Shown here one piece after another: positions 25,159 to 38,199 of a stretch of 64,000 nucleotides of DNA (positions within the stretch are counted from its first letter, which is position 1; the number at the start of each line of letters is the position of its first letter). Origin of the DNA: Paramecium sonneborni (taxonomy: Eukaryota > Ciliophora > Oligohymenophorea > Peniculida > Parameciidae). A model generated the notes under the pieces. The model was not told where the DNA came from and searched no databases. It saw only the letters and a list, made by a program, of their open reading frames with translations. The stretch lies in assembly GCA_905182985.1 (NCBI GenBank), contig CAJJDN010000048.1, positions 520,556-584,555 of the forward strand, written 5' to 3'. Position numbers and translations under genes: made by a program.

Positions 25159-27906
25159 ATGAATTAATCTTAATTTTTGCAAACCTTAAACTTTGATCCA
25201 CTCCGAAGTCCACCATTAAGAGAAATTGCTTTAAGACATCAAGTTTATCTCAATTAATAGTTAGAGAGCAACTATATGCGGTTTATTGATCGAATCCAAT
25301 GATTATTGTCAATGCTGTGGTTTAGGAATTCATACTCAACCTATATCATTAAAGGCAAATATTATCAATCTAGCTTTTTTGGGTTAAGGCATACCTTTGT
25401 TTTATAATGTAACCTTTCTCATTATTTTACTAACATTTATATTATTCCTTATTTTTGGTTTGCCTACAATCATTTTTAATTTTTTAGCCAAAAATTGTGT
25501 AGAACAAACTAATATAGCTTATAGTATATTTAGTACATAAGGTTGTTCTAAGAATTGTCCATTAGAAAATGATGATTTTAAATAAATTCAACAATTAGTA
25601 TCTTCAAGTGACTGTAAATTAATATGTGGACATTACTAGGAATTATGTTTGGGGACTTTATTAGTAAAAATGTCATTTTCAAATAAATAATTAGATAATT
25701 AGTTAAAACTCATATAATCTTTATTTGTATTAGGATCTGTGATTTTTATAAAGATTTATTTAGTATTTATAAGGGAAAAGTAAAGAATTATTGAAGCAGA
25801 ATGTGATTAAGAATTGATATCTCCTTCAGATTTTACAGTTATGTTGAATCATCTACCAGAAGAAGATTATAATGAAAAAGAGTTAGCAAATGCATTAGAA
25901 TAATATTGTTAGAAAATTGACAAATAAAATAAATATGAAGTAATTAAAATTAATATAGCATATGACATTAAATCTTTTGTGCTTAAAAGTAGAGAAAAAA
26001 TTAAATTAGAAAAAATATTATAGAAAGAACAAAAATAATATATGAAAAATTAAAAATACAAAAGAAGTAAATTAGAAATTGAAAAAATAAAACTTAATCT
26101 AGAATAATTGAAAAAAGAATTAACTGATATAGAATAAGAAATAGAAAATGGATCATATAGAAAAACTACTTCAGTTGCATTTATAACCTTTTAAACAAAA
26201 TAATGTATATTTATGATTTATTTAGAATTATAAAAAATAATACAATAAACAAAGTTATCATATTGGGAATAACTACTTTTACATGTTAGGAGATTAATTT
26301 AAAATAAGGATAAAAGAGGATTCTATTTTAAGAATAAATTAATATCTATTTAGAGAGCACCAGAACCAGATGATATATTTTGGGAGAATTGTGGTATAGA
26401 AAATTCAATAAAAATCAAAAGAAAATTTATTAGTTGGTTGGTAGTTGTTATATTATTGGGAATATCATTTGCTACACTTTATGGACTTGAGAATTTACAA
26501 GTAATTATTATAATAATATATTTTAGAATAAATATCTTTCAAATGATTTAGATTTTATAACAAAAACATCTATATCTTTGTCAAAATCTTTAATAATTAC
26601 AATAGTAGATGCTTTAATTTATTATTTCATTACACTTTTAGCAAATCATGAAAGACATGTAACAAAAACTCATTAAGATACTTCAGTTGCTTAGAAATTG
26701 TGTTGTGTATAATTTGTTAATTCTTGTTTTCTTTTACTTTTAATACATTTAATAATTGCTGGATAAGATGGAGATTTTATGGAAAAATCAAAATTTGCAA
26801 TATAAAAATAAGGAGGTGTTGCTGATGATCTGCTTTTTGTTTGCTGTATGAATGCTTTATTCACTCCTTTTACTGCTTTTTTCAATCCAGTTTATTTTAT
26901 CAAAAAATTATAATAAATATTTATTGAAACAAACAAGAATTTAAATTAATTAGAAGCTAATAAATTATTTGAAGGTCCTTAAGTATTATTATATGATTAA
27001 TATGCATTTGTTTATAAGACAACTTGGATCACTTTATTTTTAGCTCCATTAACTCCAATATGTATTTTTATAAATTGGATAGGATTATCTTTATATTATT
27101 GGATTTAAAAATATTTATTATTAAGAAGAAATAGTAAACCTCCATTTTAAAGTAGTCATTTAGATAGAGAAATGATTACTCTATTAGATTTAAGTCCTAT
27201 ATTATTGGCTGGTATTTAATTTTGGATAGATGAAATCTATGTTTCTAATTATTTAAGTCATAGTATAAATATTGGAACTTTAGTAATAGCAGGATTAGAA
27301 TTGATATTTCCATCTTATAGAATTCATTAAATTTTATATAAAAATTAATTAGATGATGTTGAAAATTAAAGATATAGTGATGTTCATTTTCGATTCCCAA
27401 CAGATTATGATAGAACTAATCCTTTAACTAGTGAATAAGCAACTTAAGAATTTATTAAAAAGAAATTTTAATAAGTTAATGGATCTTTGACTTTTGCTCG
27501 ACATTCTAGAAAACATTCAACAAAAAGATCTTTAAGATAATATGTTCTAAAAGGAATCTAAGATGTAAATATAAATAAATCAAGAATAAAAATACTTAAA
27601 AAGAAACTTCAAACTGCTTATAAATTAAAATTATTCTAAAATGTTTAAATTTAATAAGAAACTAATTATAAAGAATCTGATCATGAAGACTCAATTAATA
27701 CTTTTAATTTCCCTATTTATCAAAGAGCTCCAAATTATAATTTTTCTAGAGTAATAAATCAGTTTCCTAATTATTCCTAATATAATTCTGATCTTACAAA
27801 TAGAAGTAGTTCTATTTCTTCAACTAGATAATTAAATGCATAGAAATATTAATTAACAACAAAAAGAACTTCTTAAATCTAATCTTTTAGAATTCAATTA
27901 TAATGA
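25159..27906 (+). CDS. OSCA/TMEM63 (CSC1-like) channel, copy 1
   Basis: 899 aa; introns at 25243-25264 and 26501-26526 leave exactly 900 codons. Family hallmarks are the cytosolic loop with ISPSDFTVMLNHLP, the coiled stretch before VAFITFQT, and RAPEPDDIFWENCG just before the second membrane block, equivalent to the APEPxDxxWxN motif of plant OSCA and animal TMEM63 channels. About eight further hydrophobic segments follow, e.g. FISWLVVVILLGISFATLYG and KTTWITLFLAPLTPICIFINW, then LLRRNSKPPF before the last ones. A cysteine cluster near the N-terminus (ICGL...YCQCCG) resembles a zinc ribbon and is an extra feature compared with plant OSCA as I know it. Expected role: mechanically or osmotically gated cation channel; not shown by sequence alone. 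Confidence 0.88.
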
Positions 27907-27990
27907 CTATAAAATTCTTAAAATAGATATATGTATATTATAATATAAAGCCATATATAAAACAAGTTATCAAAAGTATACTAAGGATAA

Positions 27991-30677
27991 TCAACTTTGG
28001 AATTTATTAGGGCTAAGGAATCTAGAGAAATTGTATTTATGGGCCTCCTAAAATTTATTATTATTGTCATTATCAGTAGAGATGTTTAATGAATTCTGTC
28101 TAAAACTAATATTCTTATTGATTATCATATATTCGGGTGTTTATGTATAGATTGGTTCTTGTTAATCTTAAGATATTTCTTCATCTTATTACCTTTAAGC
28201 TACAGCTAAAGCTTAACGAGCTTTTCTAATAAGTTTAATTTTTCTCATCATAGAAATTTTAAGTTTTAATGAAATAGTATTCTTCATAAATTAGACTCCT
28301 CCTAATTATGCATATTTATATAATGCTGTTTTTGTATCCATTACTTAAGGCTATTAATAATTAAAATCAATTAATGTTTTTGCTTTTATAAATTCCAAAA
28401 TAGCCTATTATTAAGTTAATGGATTAGTTCTATCATAATCTGTTGATAATTTTAAATAAACATCTTAGTATCTATCTTTTTCAGTAAATATATTCTACTT
28501 TTTGTCAAATAATTTACTTATTCTTGTTGCTGGTGTAATTAATTCTAAACAAGAGAATCCAAAACTAATAAAATTTATTGTTAATACTGCTGAACTAGAA
28601 CTAAAAACATAGTCTGTCCACAATTAACCTACTGCCAATATTATTGGACTTAATTCAAATAAATTCATCATTTCTCGATTTAAATGAAAACTTTAAAATG
28701 GAGGTTTAGAATTTCTTCTTAATAATAAATATTTTTAAATCCAATAATATAAAAGTAATCCTAAACTACAAAATAATAATGAGATTGGTAATAAAGGTGC
28801 AAATAGTAATGATATCCAAAGAGATAAACAAATATATGCATATGATTCATATAATAATACTGATGGTCCTTCAAATATTTTATTAGCTTCTATTTAATTT
28901 AAATTATTATTCACTTTAAAGAATTATTGTTAATATAATTTATAAAAATATAGTGGATCTAAATATGCCAAAATTGGAACAAAGAATGAATTCACAATTA
29001 TTAAAAAAAAGGCATCTGAAATAACTCCTCCTTATCTTGAATATGCATATGTTGCTGCATAATTATCAGGTTTCTCTTTTTAAAAATTATAAACTAATAT
29101 ATTTATAACTTTAGTAAAGATTCCTGAATTAAAAAATTATACTATTGCCAATTTAGTTGCAACTGATACATCATGATGAGTTTTAGTAAAATGTTTTTCT
29201 GATTATCCTAATAATTTTATAAAATAATATATGATCTAATTAATTATTGTAATTATCAATGAAATTACTAATGTTACTATTATCATTATAGAATCATCAA
29301 AAGAAGATAAATTTTAGCTTTATAATATATTTAATCCTAAAAGTACTGTAAAGGATACTCCTAAAATTATGATTGTAACAAAGAAATTCAAGATTCTTTT
29401 TTAAAATTAATACCTAAAATTAAATCCACAATTTTCCCAAAAAACATCATTTGGTTCTGGAGCTCTACAAAATATTATAATTCGATTTTTAAAATAAAAT
29501 CCTCTCTGATCTTATCTATGAATGAAATAATATTTGAATCGAATCCATAATTCTTCCCAATAGGATAATTTAGTCTAATCTAAAACTGATTATAATTCTT
29601 AGAATAGAATAATTATTTACATTCTTTAGTTTAAAAAGTTACAAAAGCAACTTAAGTTTAATGAGCATAATTTTAATTCTCTACTTCATTTTCAATTGTA
29701 GTCAATTTTTCTTCAAAAAATTTAATTCTTTATTTAAATTCATTAAGTTAATTATTTTTTAAAGATCGTGGATATCGTTTATATTATTTAAAATAATTTT
29801 CAATTTTTTCTATTTTCTTTTCTAAAATAATTTTTTCTCTACTATATTCAACAAATGAAGTAATATCATAAGCTATAATTATTTTAACGATTTCGTATTG
29901 ACCTTTTTCATCAAATGAATAACAAAAGTCTAATAATGCATCCTTTAATTCTGTTTCATTATATTCATTTATAGGTAAATTAGTTAACATAGCTGTGAAA
30001 TCTGAAGGAGATATAAATTCTTAATCACAAATTCTTACAGTACTTATTTATGATATTCTAACTCTAATCATAGCAAATTTAAAAACAAAAATACTACATA
30101 AAACGAGAATAGATTAAACTAATTTAGATGTCTCATCAAACTACTTGTTTGCAAATGACATTTTTAGAACTTATGTCTTTAAACAAATATCTTAAATTCT
30201 AGAACATATAGTTTCACAATTATTTGAATGAATCAATCTGGTAATAGATAAAAAATCAGTCGAATTTTATGGACAATTTTATTCACAAAGTCCACTTAAA
30301 GAAATCCTATAAAAGTTATTGTCTTCATCAATACAATCATGATTTTCTACATTTGTTATTAATGATGGTATTCCAAGCAAAGTAAATAAAATAAGCATTA
30401 TTAAAGTTAATTACTAAGTCATTTCAAAAAATAAAGGTATTCCTTAACCTAAAAATGCTAAATCCAATCTATTTTGACATAATGAAATTTCTTTTTACTA
30501 TATATTTTATCCACAACACGGACAATGATCTGATTTTTATTCATTTTCACCACACATAGAAGCTTTCTAATTACTAATCTTGTTTACCTAATGAATTCTT
30601 GCTAAATTAATATTAGCAGGTATACGAAATGGATCAAATGTTAAAGAATTCTCTGTATCAATCTTAATTTAATTCAT
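27991..30677 (-). CDS. OSCA/TMEM63 (CSC1-like) channel, copy 2
   Basis: 880 aa; introns at 30567-30587 and 29598-29620 (the second ends AAG instead of TAG) leave exactly 881 codons. Same layout as the preceding paralogue: N-terminal MCGENEQ...HCPCCGQ cysteine cluster, a first membrane helix after FLGQGIPLFF, ISPSDFTAMLTNLP, VAFVTFQT, RAPEPNDVFWENCG and LLRRNSKPPFQS. The intron in the loop after VAFVTFQT is absent from copy 1 but present at nearly the same place in copy 3, so intron gain or loss has occurred within the family. It is convergent with copy 1 (84 bases between stops) and divergent from copy 3 (43 bases between starts), showing an inverted rather than simple tandem duplication. Confidence 0.88.
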
Positions 30678-30720
30678 ATTTTAAACTCCTATTTATACTA
30701 ATTTTAATAATAATCAAAAA

Positions 30721-33609
30721 ATGTTGGAGAACTCCAAAGAATATGATCCATTTTAAATTCCAGCTGACATTAACATTTCAATTAAACATAAAGTAAATAT
30801 ATACTATCATTTAAATAGAAAGCTACTTAATGTGGAACACCAATAGAGAAATCTGAGTTATGTCCTTGTTGTGGAAGAGAAGTTGAACAAGAATAAAAAG
30901 AAATTGGAATCTCGCCTATTGATTTAAATTATCTTGGATAAGGAATCCCTTTGTTTTTTTTATTTCTTAAATAGATGGTTGTTATTGTATTGATAATTTT
31001 AATTGTTATGGGAATTTATTCAATGATTACTAATAGTATAACTGATAATTGTTTAGATGAGAAAAGTGAACTTCTATCACTCTATTAAAATGGATTTTGT
31101 GATGCAAATTGTCCACTTCCTTTAAATTTTGACTTTTTAAAAATTAAAGCAATTCTTAAAACAGATGATTGTTCAATTATTTGCAATTAATATTCAAATG
31201 TATGTACAACCATCTCATCAACTAAAATAGCTTTATCTAACAAATAATTAGATATAAATTACAAAGAAGTTTAAGCAATACTTGTTTTATGTTCTATTAT
31301 ATTATTTAAAATTTTATCAGTTTTATTTAGAAGACATTCAAAATTAACTTAAGATGAATGTGATAGAGGTTTATTATCAGCATCAGATTTTACAGCAATG
31401 TTAACTAAATTACCTAAAAATTAATATACTGAATAAGAACTTAGAGAAAGTCTTACTAATTATTGCAAATAAATTTCATAAATAATACCTGAATAATAAT
31501 AATTTGAAATAGTTAAAATAACAATTGCTTTTGATATTTTTGATTATATTAATATAATTAGAACTAAAACTGAAATGGAGAAAAAATATTAAATTAATGA
31601 ATCATATAAAAAAATCAATAATGAATATCCATAAAATGTAACAGTAGATACTTAAAAATAATTAAAGCAAGATATAGATAAAAATGAAGAAGAATTAACA
31701 AAAATAGACAATGATATTCAAAAAAAATAATTCACTTAAACAACATAAGTGGCATTTGTAACCTTTTAAACTAAAAAACGTATTGAACATAAATATTAGC
31801 TTAGAATTAGAAACAATTATTGAATATACTAAATTAACATAATGGGAATTAGTTTGGACGGCAATACTGAAGATTTTTGGGAAAACCCTTGACAAAGGCT
31901 TCTATTTTAAATATAACTTAATTCAAATAACAAGAGCTCCTGAACCAGATGATGTATTTTGGGAAAATTGTGGATATAATTTAAAGTACAAAATAAAGTA
32001 AAGAATAATAAGTTGGATTATTACTTCAGTATTATTAATCTCTTCATTTTTTATATTATTTGGATTAGATTATGTTTAAAATAATTATCTGAAAGAATAA
32101 AACATTAATTATGTGTTATTAACAATAATATCTTTAATTATTTCATTTATAATTTCAATAATAAATGCAATGATATATTACAGTATAACAATTTTAGCTC
32201 AAAAAGAGAAACATTATACTAAAACTCATTATGATGTGTCAGTGGCTACAAAATTAATTTATGTTTAATTTATAAATTCTGGATTGTTGATAATGGCAAC
32301 AAATATATTAGTATAGGGATTGGCAAATAGTAATGAAATAGATAAAGATATTGAATTATAAAGTTTAGCATTTAGTAGACCAGGAGGAGTAGCATAAGAT
32401 GCTTTTATAATTACATTAATAAATGCATTAATAACTCCATTAATATCATATTTTGATATATTTTATTTAAGAAAATTGATACAATAAAAACAATTAAAAT
32501 AAAATGCAACAAATAATATAACATAAACAGAAGCTAATACAATTTTTGAAGGACCATAAGTGTTACTATATGATAATTATGCTTATGTATGTAAAACAGT
32601 TTGGATTACATTGTTTTTTGCTCCTTTAGTACCTGTTAGTTTATTATTTTGTGTTGTAGGTTTATTTTTTTATTATTGGATTCAGAAATATTTACTTTTA
32701 AGAAGGAAATGTAGACCTCCACTTTAAAGTAGTTATTTGAATAGTGAAATGTGTAATATAATTAATTTTAGTCCTATATTATTGGCTGCAGGATAATTAT
32801 GGGTAGATTTTGTATTTGAATCAAATTCAACTACTAAAATTATTAATTTCATTTCAATTGGTATATCTGGATTAGAATTCTTTTTACCATTTGAAAAGAT
32901 AGCTAAAAGATTTTTATCTTGGCCAGATGATTTAAATGAATTAAATAAATACTCTGAAAAATGGCTTGAATTACCAATAGATTATGATAGAATAAATCCA
33001 ATAACTAGACAATAAGCAACTTAAAATTATGTAAAATTTAAATAATCAGTCGATAATAAAGGCAATAATCAAAATATTCAATAAAATGATCAAACATTAT
33101 AAGCTTTAAGATAATATGCATAAGAAGGAGGAGAATATAAATTCAAATCACATTTTGTTCATAAATTAAAAGCCATAGCCAATTTATAAAGTAATAAATA
33201 GACTAACAATGTAAATACCAATTAAATTGAAATGATACCATAATCCAATTAATAATAATAGAAAGAAGATCAAACCAAATTGTTATTAGGGTAACAATAA
33301 TATATTTCATAAATTGAAAGAATATAATAATAAATATAGCAAACTAATAATGTTAATTTGAATCAAAATAATTACAATGGATATCCATCTACATCATAAA
33401 ATTATTAATATGATTATAACAATCAATAACAAGCTCCTCATCATTAAAATATGTAATAACAATATTATCAACCTTATTAACCTCAATAATAATATAATTA
33501 GTTTCCAAACTCTTAATAACCATACTATAATTAAGTTTAATAAAATTACAACGTCAACTCTGGTTAATAACCTTATCAATAATATCCAAATAGTTAGTAT
33601 CATTATTGA
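30721..33609 (+). CDS. OSCA/TMEM63 (CSC1-like) channel, copy 3 with Q/N-rich tail
   Basis: 945 aa; introns at 30793-30818 and 31780-31804 leave exactly 946 codons. The N-terminal cysteine cluster is CGTPIEKSELCPCCG, a convincing four-Cys zinc-ribbon pattern. Then LGQGIPLFF, LSASDFTAMLTKLP, VAFVTFQT, RAPEPDDVFWENCG and the C-terminal LLRRKCRPPLQS. Unlike the other two copies it has a C-terminal extension of roughly 150 residues very rich in Gln, Asn, Tyr and Pro (e.g. YYQPYQPQQQYNQFPNSQQP), a prion-like low-complexity segment encoded largely by TAA/CAA. Its role (condensate formation, anchoring) is speculation. The next gene starts 45 bases downstream. Confidence 0.88.
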
Positions 33610-33654
33610 AAAACATATATATATTTTGATTTCATTATATTTTCAATAACTAAT

Positions 33655-35268
33655 ATGATTGATCAATTTGTCAAAGGGTTGTAAAAAATTGATAGATTTG
33701 GGGCTATATTTAGACCACCTATTATAGATATTCACCCTGAATATAGATCGGTTCTAGGTGGAATTGCAACATTTATATTATATGGTTCAAGTCTTGCATA
33801 TTTCTTGTATCAAATTATTTAATGGTAATCTAACTAATTATTACCTAAAATTACATACATTCATACTTCTTATGATAAGAAATACTATAATATTAATGAG
33901 ATGTTATCTTCCTTTTACATTAGAAAAAATTACAAACCTGATTAAATTGACCCGTTTGATCCAACAAACATTATTTTACAACCTATTCTTTCTAAATTTG
34001 CTAATTAATAACTTGTAGAATCATATTCATTTTTCTATAATTCAAATTCACAATAAGAAGACATTCATGAAGTTATATTAGAAAATATAGAACTTAATCT
34101 AAACTTAAACTAATCCAAAGATGATCCATAAATTGAATATTTATTATCATTTGGTACATGTATGGAAATATATTTATTAGAAGGATAAAAATGTGCTAAT
34201 TCAACATTAGTAAATACTTATTTGAATTAAAAAAGTCATGCTATAATATTAAATCATTATGTTAAAGAATATAACTCTAAAATAAAACAAATGTAAAATG
34301 TAAAAAAACAATTCTTAGCAATCCTCACTAAAAATACAACCTTATATTTTTAAAATTAAATTAGATTATCTAAAACATAAATCGATAACGGATTTCTATT
34401 TCCTTCTAATTCTTATAAAGAATTTCCTATGGATACTATAATTATTTCTTAAACTACAGTTCCAGATAGTTTTTATAATGTATTTGGAAGAGCCACTTAT
34501 TTAGTTATGGCATATGGTTTAAGTGAAGTTATTCAAGAATAATATATAGAATATCCTAAAATATCTGAAGTATTAGCTGATATTGGTTCAATTGTTTCTA
34601 TTATCTTAGTATTGTCTTATTTATTTATTTTTTTAAATGAACATAAATTAGAAAAAGAATCCATCTTAAAAGTTATTTAAATGTATTATCCAGAATTTTA
34701 TAATATCAAATTTAGTCAAAATTGGTATGGTAAAATTGTTGAAGTTAAATAAAATGATTTTATTATTGATAAAGATGAATTTATGTTATTTTATAATAAA
34801 ATCTAGAGAATTGCTGCTAAAAAACTTAGTATTACTAATATATTGTATTCATTAGCAAAATTATAATTTTTACTTTAATCTACATACAATTCTGATAAAA
34901 TTAAATTAGCTCATAAAATTGGAATTAAACTCAGATAATTTCCTAAATTTTAATCACCTTAATTAATTCAAGAATAATTAAATATTTAAGAGATATCAAG
35001 AAATGATTCAAAAGATCACATTTAAATACATAATGTTTCAAATGTTAACCTTAATGATTAGAATAATAATAATAATTAAAATTCTATATTACGTTAAGAA
35101 ACTATCAACAAAGATAATTCTAAAAGCATATTTTTAAAATTAAAAGATGAAAGTTATATCTTAAGTGATGAAGATTTCTAATTCTTTACTATTGATGAAC
35201 CTATTGTTATTGAAAATGATATCTTAAAATCAGATTCATATTTTGAGAATAATTTTATTGATCTTTGA
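33655..35268 (+). CDS. Ciliate-specific membrane protein, full length (paralogue of the first gene in the window)
   Basis: 537 aa in one uninterrupted 538-codon frame. Function not recognised. Starts MIDQFVKGLQKIDRFGAIFR; a first transmembrane helix is at about residues 40-58 (LGGIATFILYGSSLAYFLY), followed by a long polar, presumably extracytosolic region with few cysteines and several N-glycosylation sequons (e.g. NSTL, NTTL), then a second helix at about 325-345 (DIGSIVSIILVLSYLFIFL) and a cytosolic tail of about 190 residues. The two-helix topology with a large loop between is shared with the truncated copy at the left edge. Seems ciliate-restricted as far as I can judge from memory; a profile search would be needed to link it to a known family. 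Confidence 0.85.
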
Positions 35269-35301
35269 CATTTATTTAAATATTTTATATAATAATTATT
35301 T

Positions 35302-36074
35302 ATGAATACTTAAACAAAAATTGCAAAACAATATTTTAAATAAATTAAAGAAAAAATAATGGATTTTTTAAGTAACGATAAATATATTTATGCAAAAAAA
35401 AGTTACAAATCATAAATGATCCAAAATTTATTGAGAAAACTATAAAAATAGAAGAGTCTGCTAAAACTAAAAATTATTATTTAACAAGTAAATAATTTCC
35501 TGTTTTACTTTGTGCAGGAACATTACTTATTTTAAAATATTTAAACATACATCAATAAGTGAATATACTAAGAATGATCTACTTAATTCAATTTTGTTGG
35601 CTCCATCTACTATCAAACTACTTAAGCCTTTTTAATATATATCCCTGCTTTAGTATTTGGGTTGTATTTAAATGGTTATTATATGAATTAAAAAGGAATG
35701 ATTGGACTTTATTTAATGAATAGTTTAGTATAATTATATATTATTTAGCTTAGTAGTGCTGTAACTTCTTATTATGAAAAATATCAAAATGAATATTTAG
35801 GAATTCAAATGATGTCCCCAAAGACAACATGAGCCTATACATCTCTAGCTTATATCTTTTCATTCGTTGTTCTATAACTATAGTATACGTATGTATTAAT
35901 TTTAATATTAAGAAAAAGCTTCCTTTTGCCTTATTTTCACTTTTATATTTAATTTATGAAATTGAAGAATTTATAATGGATGATCAACAAAATTGTAGAC
36001 CAGCACATATAACATCTATCATTTTAGGAGCTACATATGGGATTATCTTTAAAAAATATTGTAAATTTTTATGA
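35302..36074 (+). CDS. Small polytopic membrane protein (unrecognised), exon structure unresolved
   Basis: Start MNTQTKIAKQYFKQIKEKIM; exons then lie in different phases. Readable stretches are NYYLTSKQFPVLLCAGTLLI, LLNSILLAPSTIKLLKPF, AFLIYIPALVFGLYLNGYYM, IGLYLMNSLVQLYIIQLSSA and, in the last exon, LPFALFSLLYLIYEIEEF and HITSIILGATYGIIFKKY, giving about five hydrophobic helices. The frame change at about 35813 can be explained by a 35-nt intron with an atypical GTCCCC start, which also removes an in-frame TGA at 35830; two earlier joins were not solved. The TSIILGATYG helix faintly recalls rhomboid-like or DER1-like folds, but no catalytic serine motif (GxSG) is seen, so no function is assigned. 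Confidence 0.5.
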
Positions 36075-36514
36075 AATTCTTAGAAAATGTATATAATAAA
36101 AATAATAAATTAATTTCTATCATGTATTAAAAGGAAGCTATGTATATTGATAAAAATTTATCATTGTTTTTTAGTTAATTATTTTCCTTCTTATTTCCAT
36201 AATTATCTTATAATATATTTTATACTTAATTATTATGACAATCAACATATATATACATAAAAATTAGTAATTATATTTAATTATATCCCAATTTGAATTT
36301 GTAATTTTTTCTTGAATGATTTTTTATGATTACAAATTTTTTTTTAAAGTATACTCAAAAATCAAAATTACAGAAACCCAATAATCTAATCGATAGTCAT
36401 TAGATTCAATTTACTACTATATTAAAGGTAATAGTCAATCCGAATTTTAATTTAACTTTTAAAATTAAAAATAGTTGATAAATTAATTTATAAAATTTTT
36501 TAGAGTATTAAATA
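36075..36514. other. Intergenic region
   Basis: 440 AT-rich bases between two same-strand genes with long T and A runs. No open frame with protein-like composition, RNA gene or repeat was noticed. Confidence 0.5.
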
Positions 36515-37432
36515 ATGAGCAAAAAATTTAAAAAATAAGGTAAACCTGTAGAATAGTATTTTCTACAAAAATCTAATAATTTAGAAAATTTGAGTCACGG
36601 TAATGTTTTGTAAACAAAAAAGAAAATAAAAAAACCAACCAATAATGAAATGAAGAAATTCGAACTTCTCTAAGAAATAAAGAAGTCTAAAAGCAATTTT
36701 TCTATGTTTCTTTAATTTAGATATATCAAGAAATAAGAATTTGAACCTAAATGGATGTTACTTTCATTTGTTGACAAAAACCTATAACCCTGCACAGTTT
36801 TTGTTGGTCAAAATGTAGATTATTTAGATAATTTCTAACAATATTCTTGGTATTAACTTACTGGTTTGTAAGTTGCATAGAATGAGTATTAAAATAATAA
36901 ATTCATCAAATTGAACTTAAAGTCTGGAACAATAAGGTTGGTTGATTAATAACAACTACAAGATGAAGTTGAAATAAGCATCTATCTTAATCAATTTAAT
37001 GAATTAAATCCCAAAAAACCTAAAAATTAATATTATAACTTCTTGGTTGCTATATTAAAGATTCATTAAAAAGAAAAAGTTTTTAGTGAAAGATGTTAAA
37101 AATTTTATGATCTTATCAAAATTGATACTATTGATTAGGCAGATTAGATGATGTAGGTTTCTCTTTGGAATGAATTCTAACAATTAGAGCTTACTCCGAA
37201 TGAATTAGTTCTTTTTTAAAATGTCTAATATAAGGAACTTGATGGATTTTAATATTTTTAAACTGTTGAAAAAAAATCAATTATTACTCAAAATCAGGAT
37301 ATTTTAAATTAGCTTCCTAAGTAATTATTAAAAGTAATTAGTTACGATCAAATGAGGGAGAAAATCGAGAGATCTTAATTTAAACAACAACTGTTCGATT
37401 TAAGAAATTTAGATAGATTATTCAATAAATGA
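36515..37432 (+). CDS. OB-fold protein, RPA large-subunit-like
   Basis: 305 aa, one uninterrupted 306-codon frame. After a lysine-rich start (MSKKFKKQGKPVEQYFLQKS, the last part recalling a PCNA-interaction QxxxxYF-type motif) two OB-fold-like regions follow: one around KWMLLSFVDKNLQPCTVFVG, YSWYQLTGLQVAQ and KFIKLNLKSGTIRLV, and one with MMQVSLWNEFQQLELTPNELVLFQNVQ followed by YKELDGFQYFQT. The second pattern (hydrophobic-strand, xLWN, then 'NELVLFxNVxxKELDG') is that of the DNA-binding OB folds of RPA70. The zinc-finger domain and full four-OB layout of true RPA70 are missing, so this is an RPA-like single-strand DNA binder or telomere/recombination accessory factor by inference. Confidence 0.55.
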
Positions 37433-38199
37433 TAAAAAGAATTCAAATGAATTAATCATTATTAAATAAATTTAAATAAAATCTTACTATGCACTATAGA
37501 TCTAGTTATTTATTAATATTATTTTTAATGAGTCTTATACAATTGTAGGGGCAAAATTTTTTACCTATAATCTCTATACATAGGCTTTAAAGTATTATAT
37601 AAATATTTCTAAGAATAATTTGTAAAGTAGTTTGATAAAGAAAAATAAATATATTAAATTTTCAAAGAAAAAGTTAACTTGATATAATTTATTCAAGATG
37701 ATAACTGACTGTTTTTTTTTCTAAATTTATTCATAAAGAATTTGGAAATCGTCTACAATAAGATGGAATCTCAATCATAATGCTATTTTAATAATTTATA
37801 ACTTATAAGCTTCCTAAAATATGTTGTATTCATTATAAGATTGATAAGATATCCTATAGACTTAAATAAAAATGAATTAAATTTTTGATGTTTAGTGTCA
37901 AGTTTTCTTTTTGATTTCCATTATAATTAAAATAGAGTCTAATTTTAGTATGAAAACCTCTATTTTATGAAGACTTTTAGCTATAATTTATTAATTGGAA
38001 TTTTATAATTATAAAAGGCAATAATAAATTATTAAAAAAGAAATATTTTTTATAAATTATTAAAAAAGAAATATTTTTTTAAATTAATTTGATTAATTAT
38101 TAAATTCCAGGAATAAGAATCTGATCTATTATTTATAGCCAAAAGAAGGTTTAGTATATTGATAATTGTTTAGATATGTAATAATAATATATATAATAA
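37433..38199. other. Intergenic region, mostly duplicated sequence
   Basis: 767 AT-rich bases. From 37599 on, the sequence is the exact duplicate of 38707-39307. Contains a short direct repeat (attattaaaaaagaaatatttttt twice, about 38029-38076). No gene is seen. Confidence 0.6.

Noticed and set aside
33377..33649. Asn/Ile/Leu-rich frames on both strands
   Set aside because: Shadows of the Q/N-rich C-terminal tail of OSCA copy 3.
35829..36074. A separate 81-aa gene starting at 35829
   Set aside because: The sequence is better explained as the last exon of the membrane protein starting at 35302, joined by a 35-nt intron.
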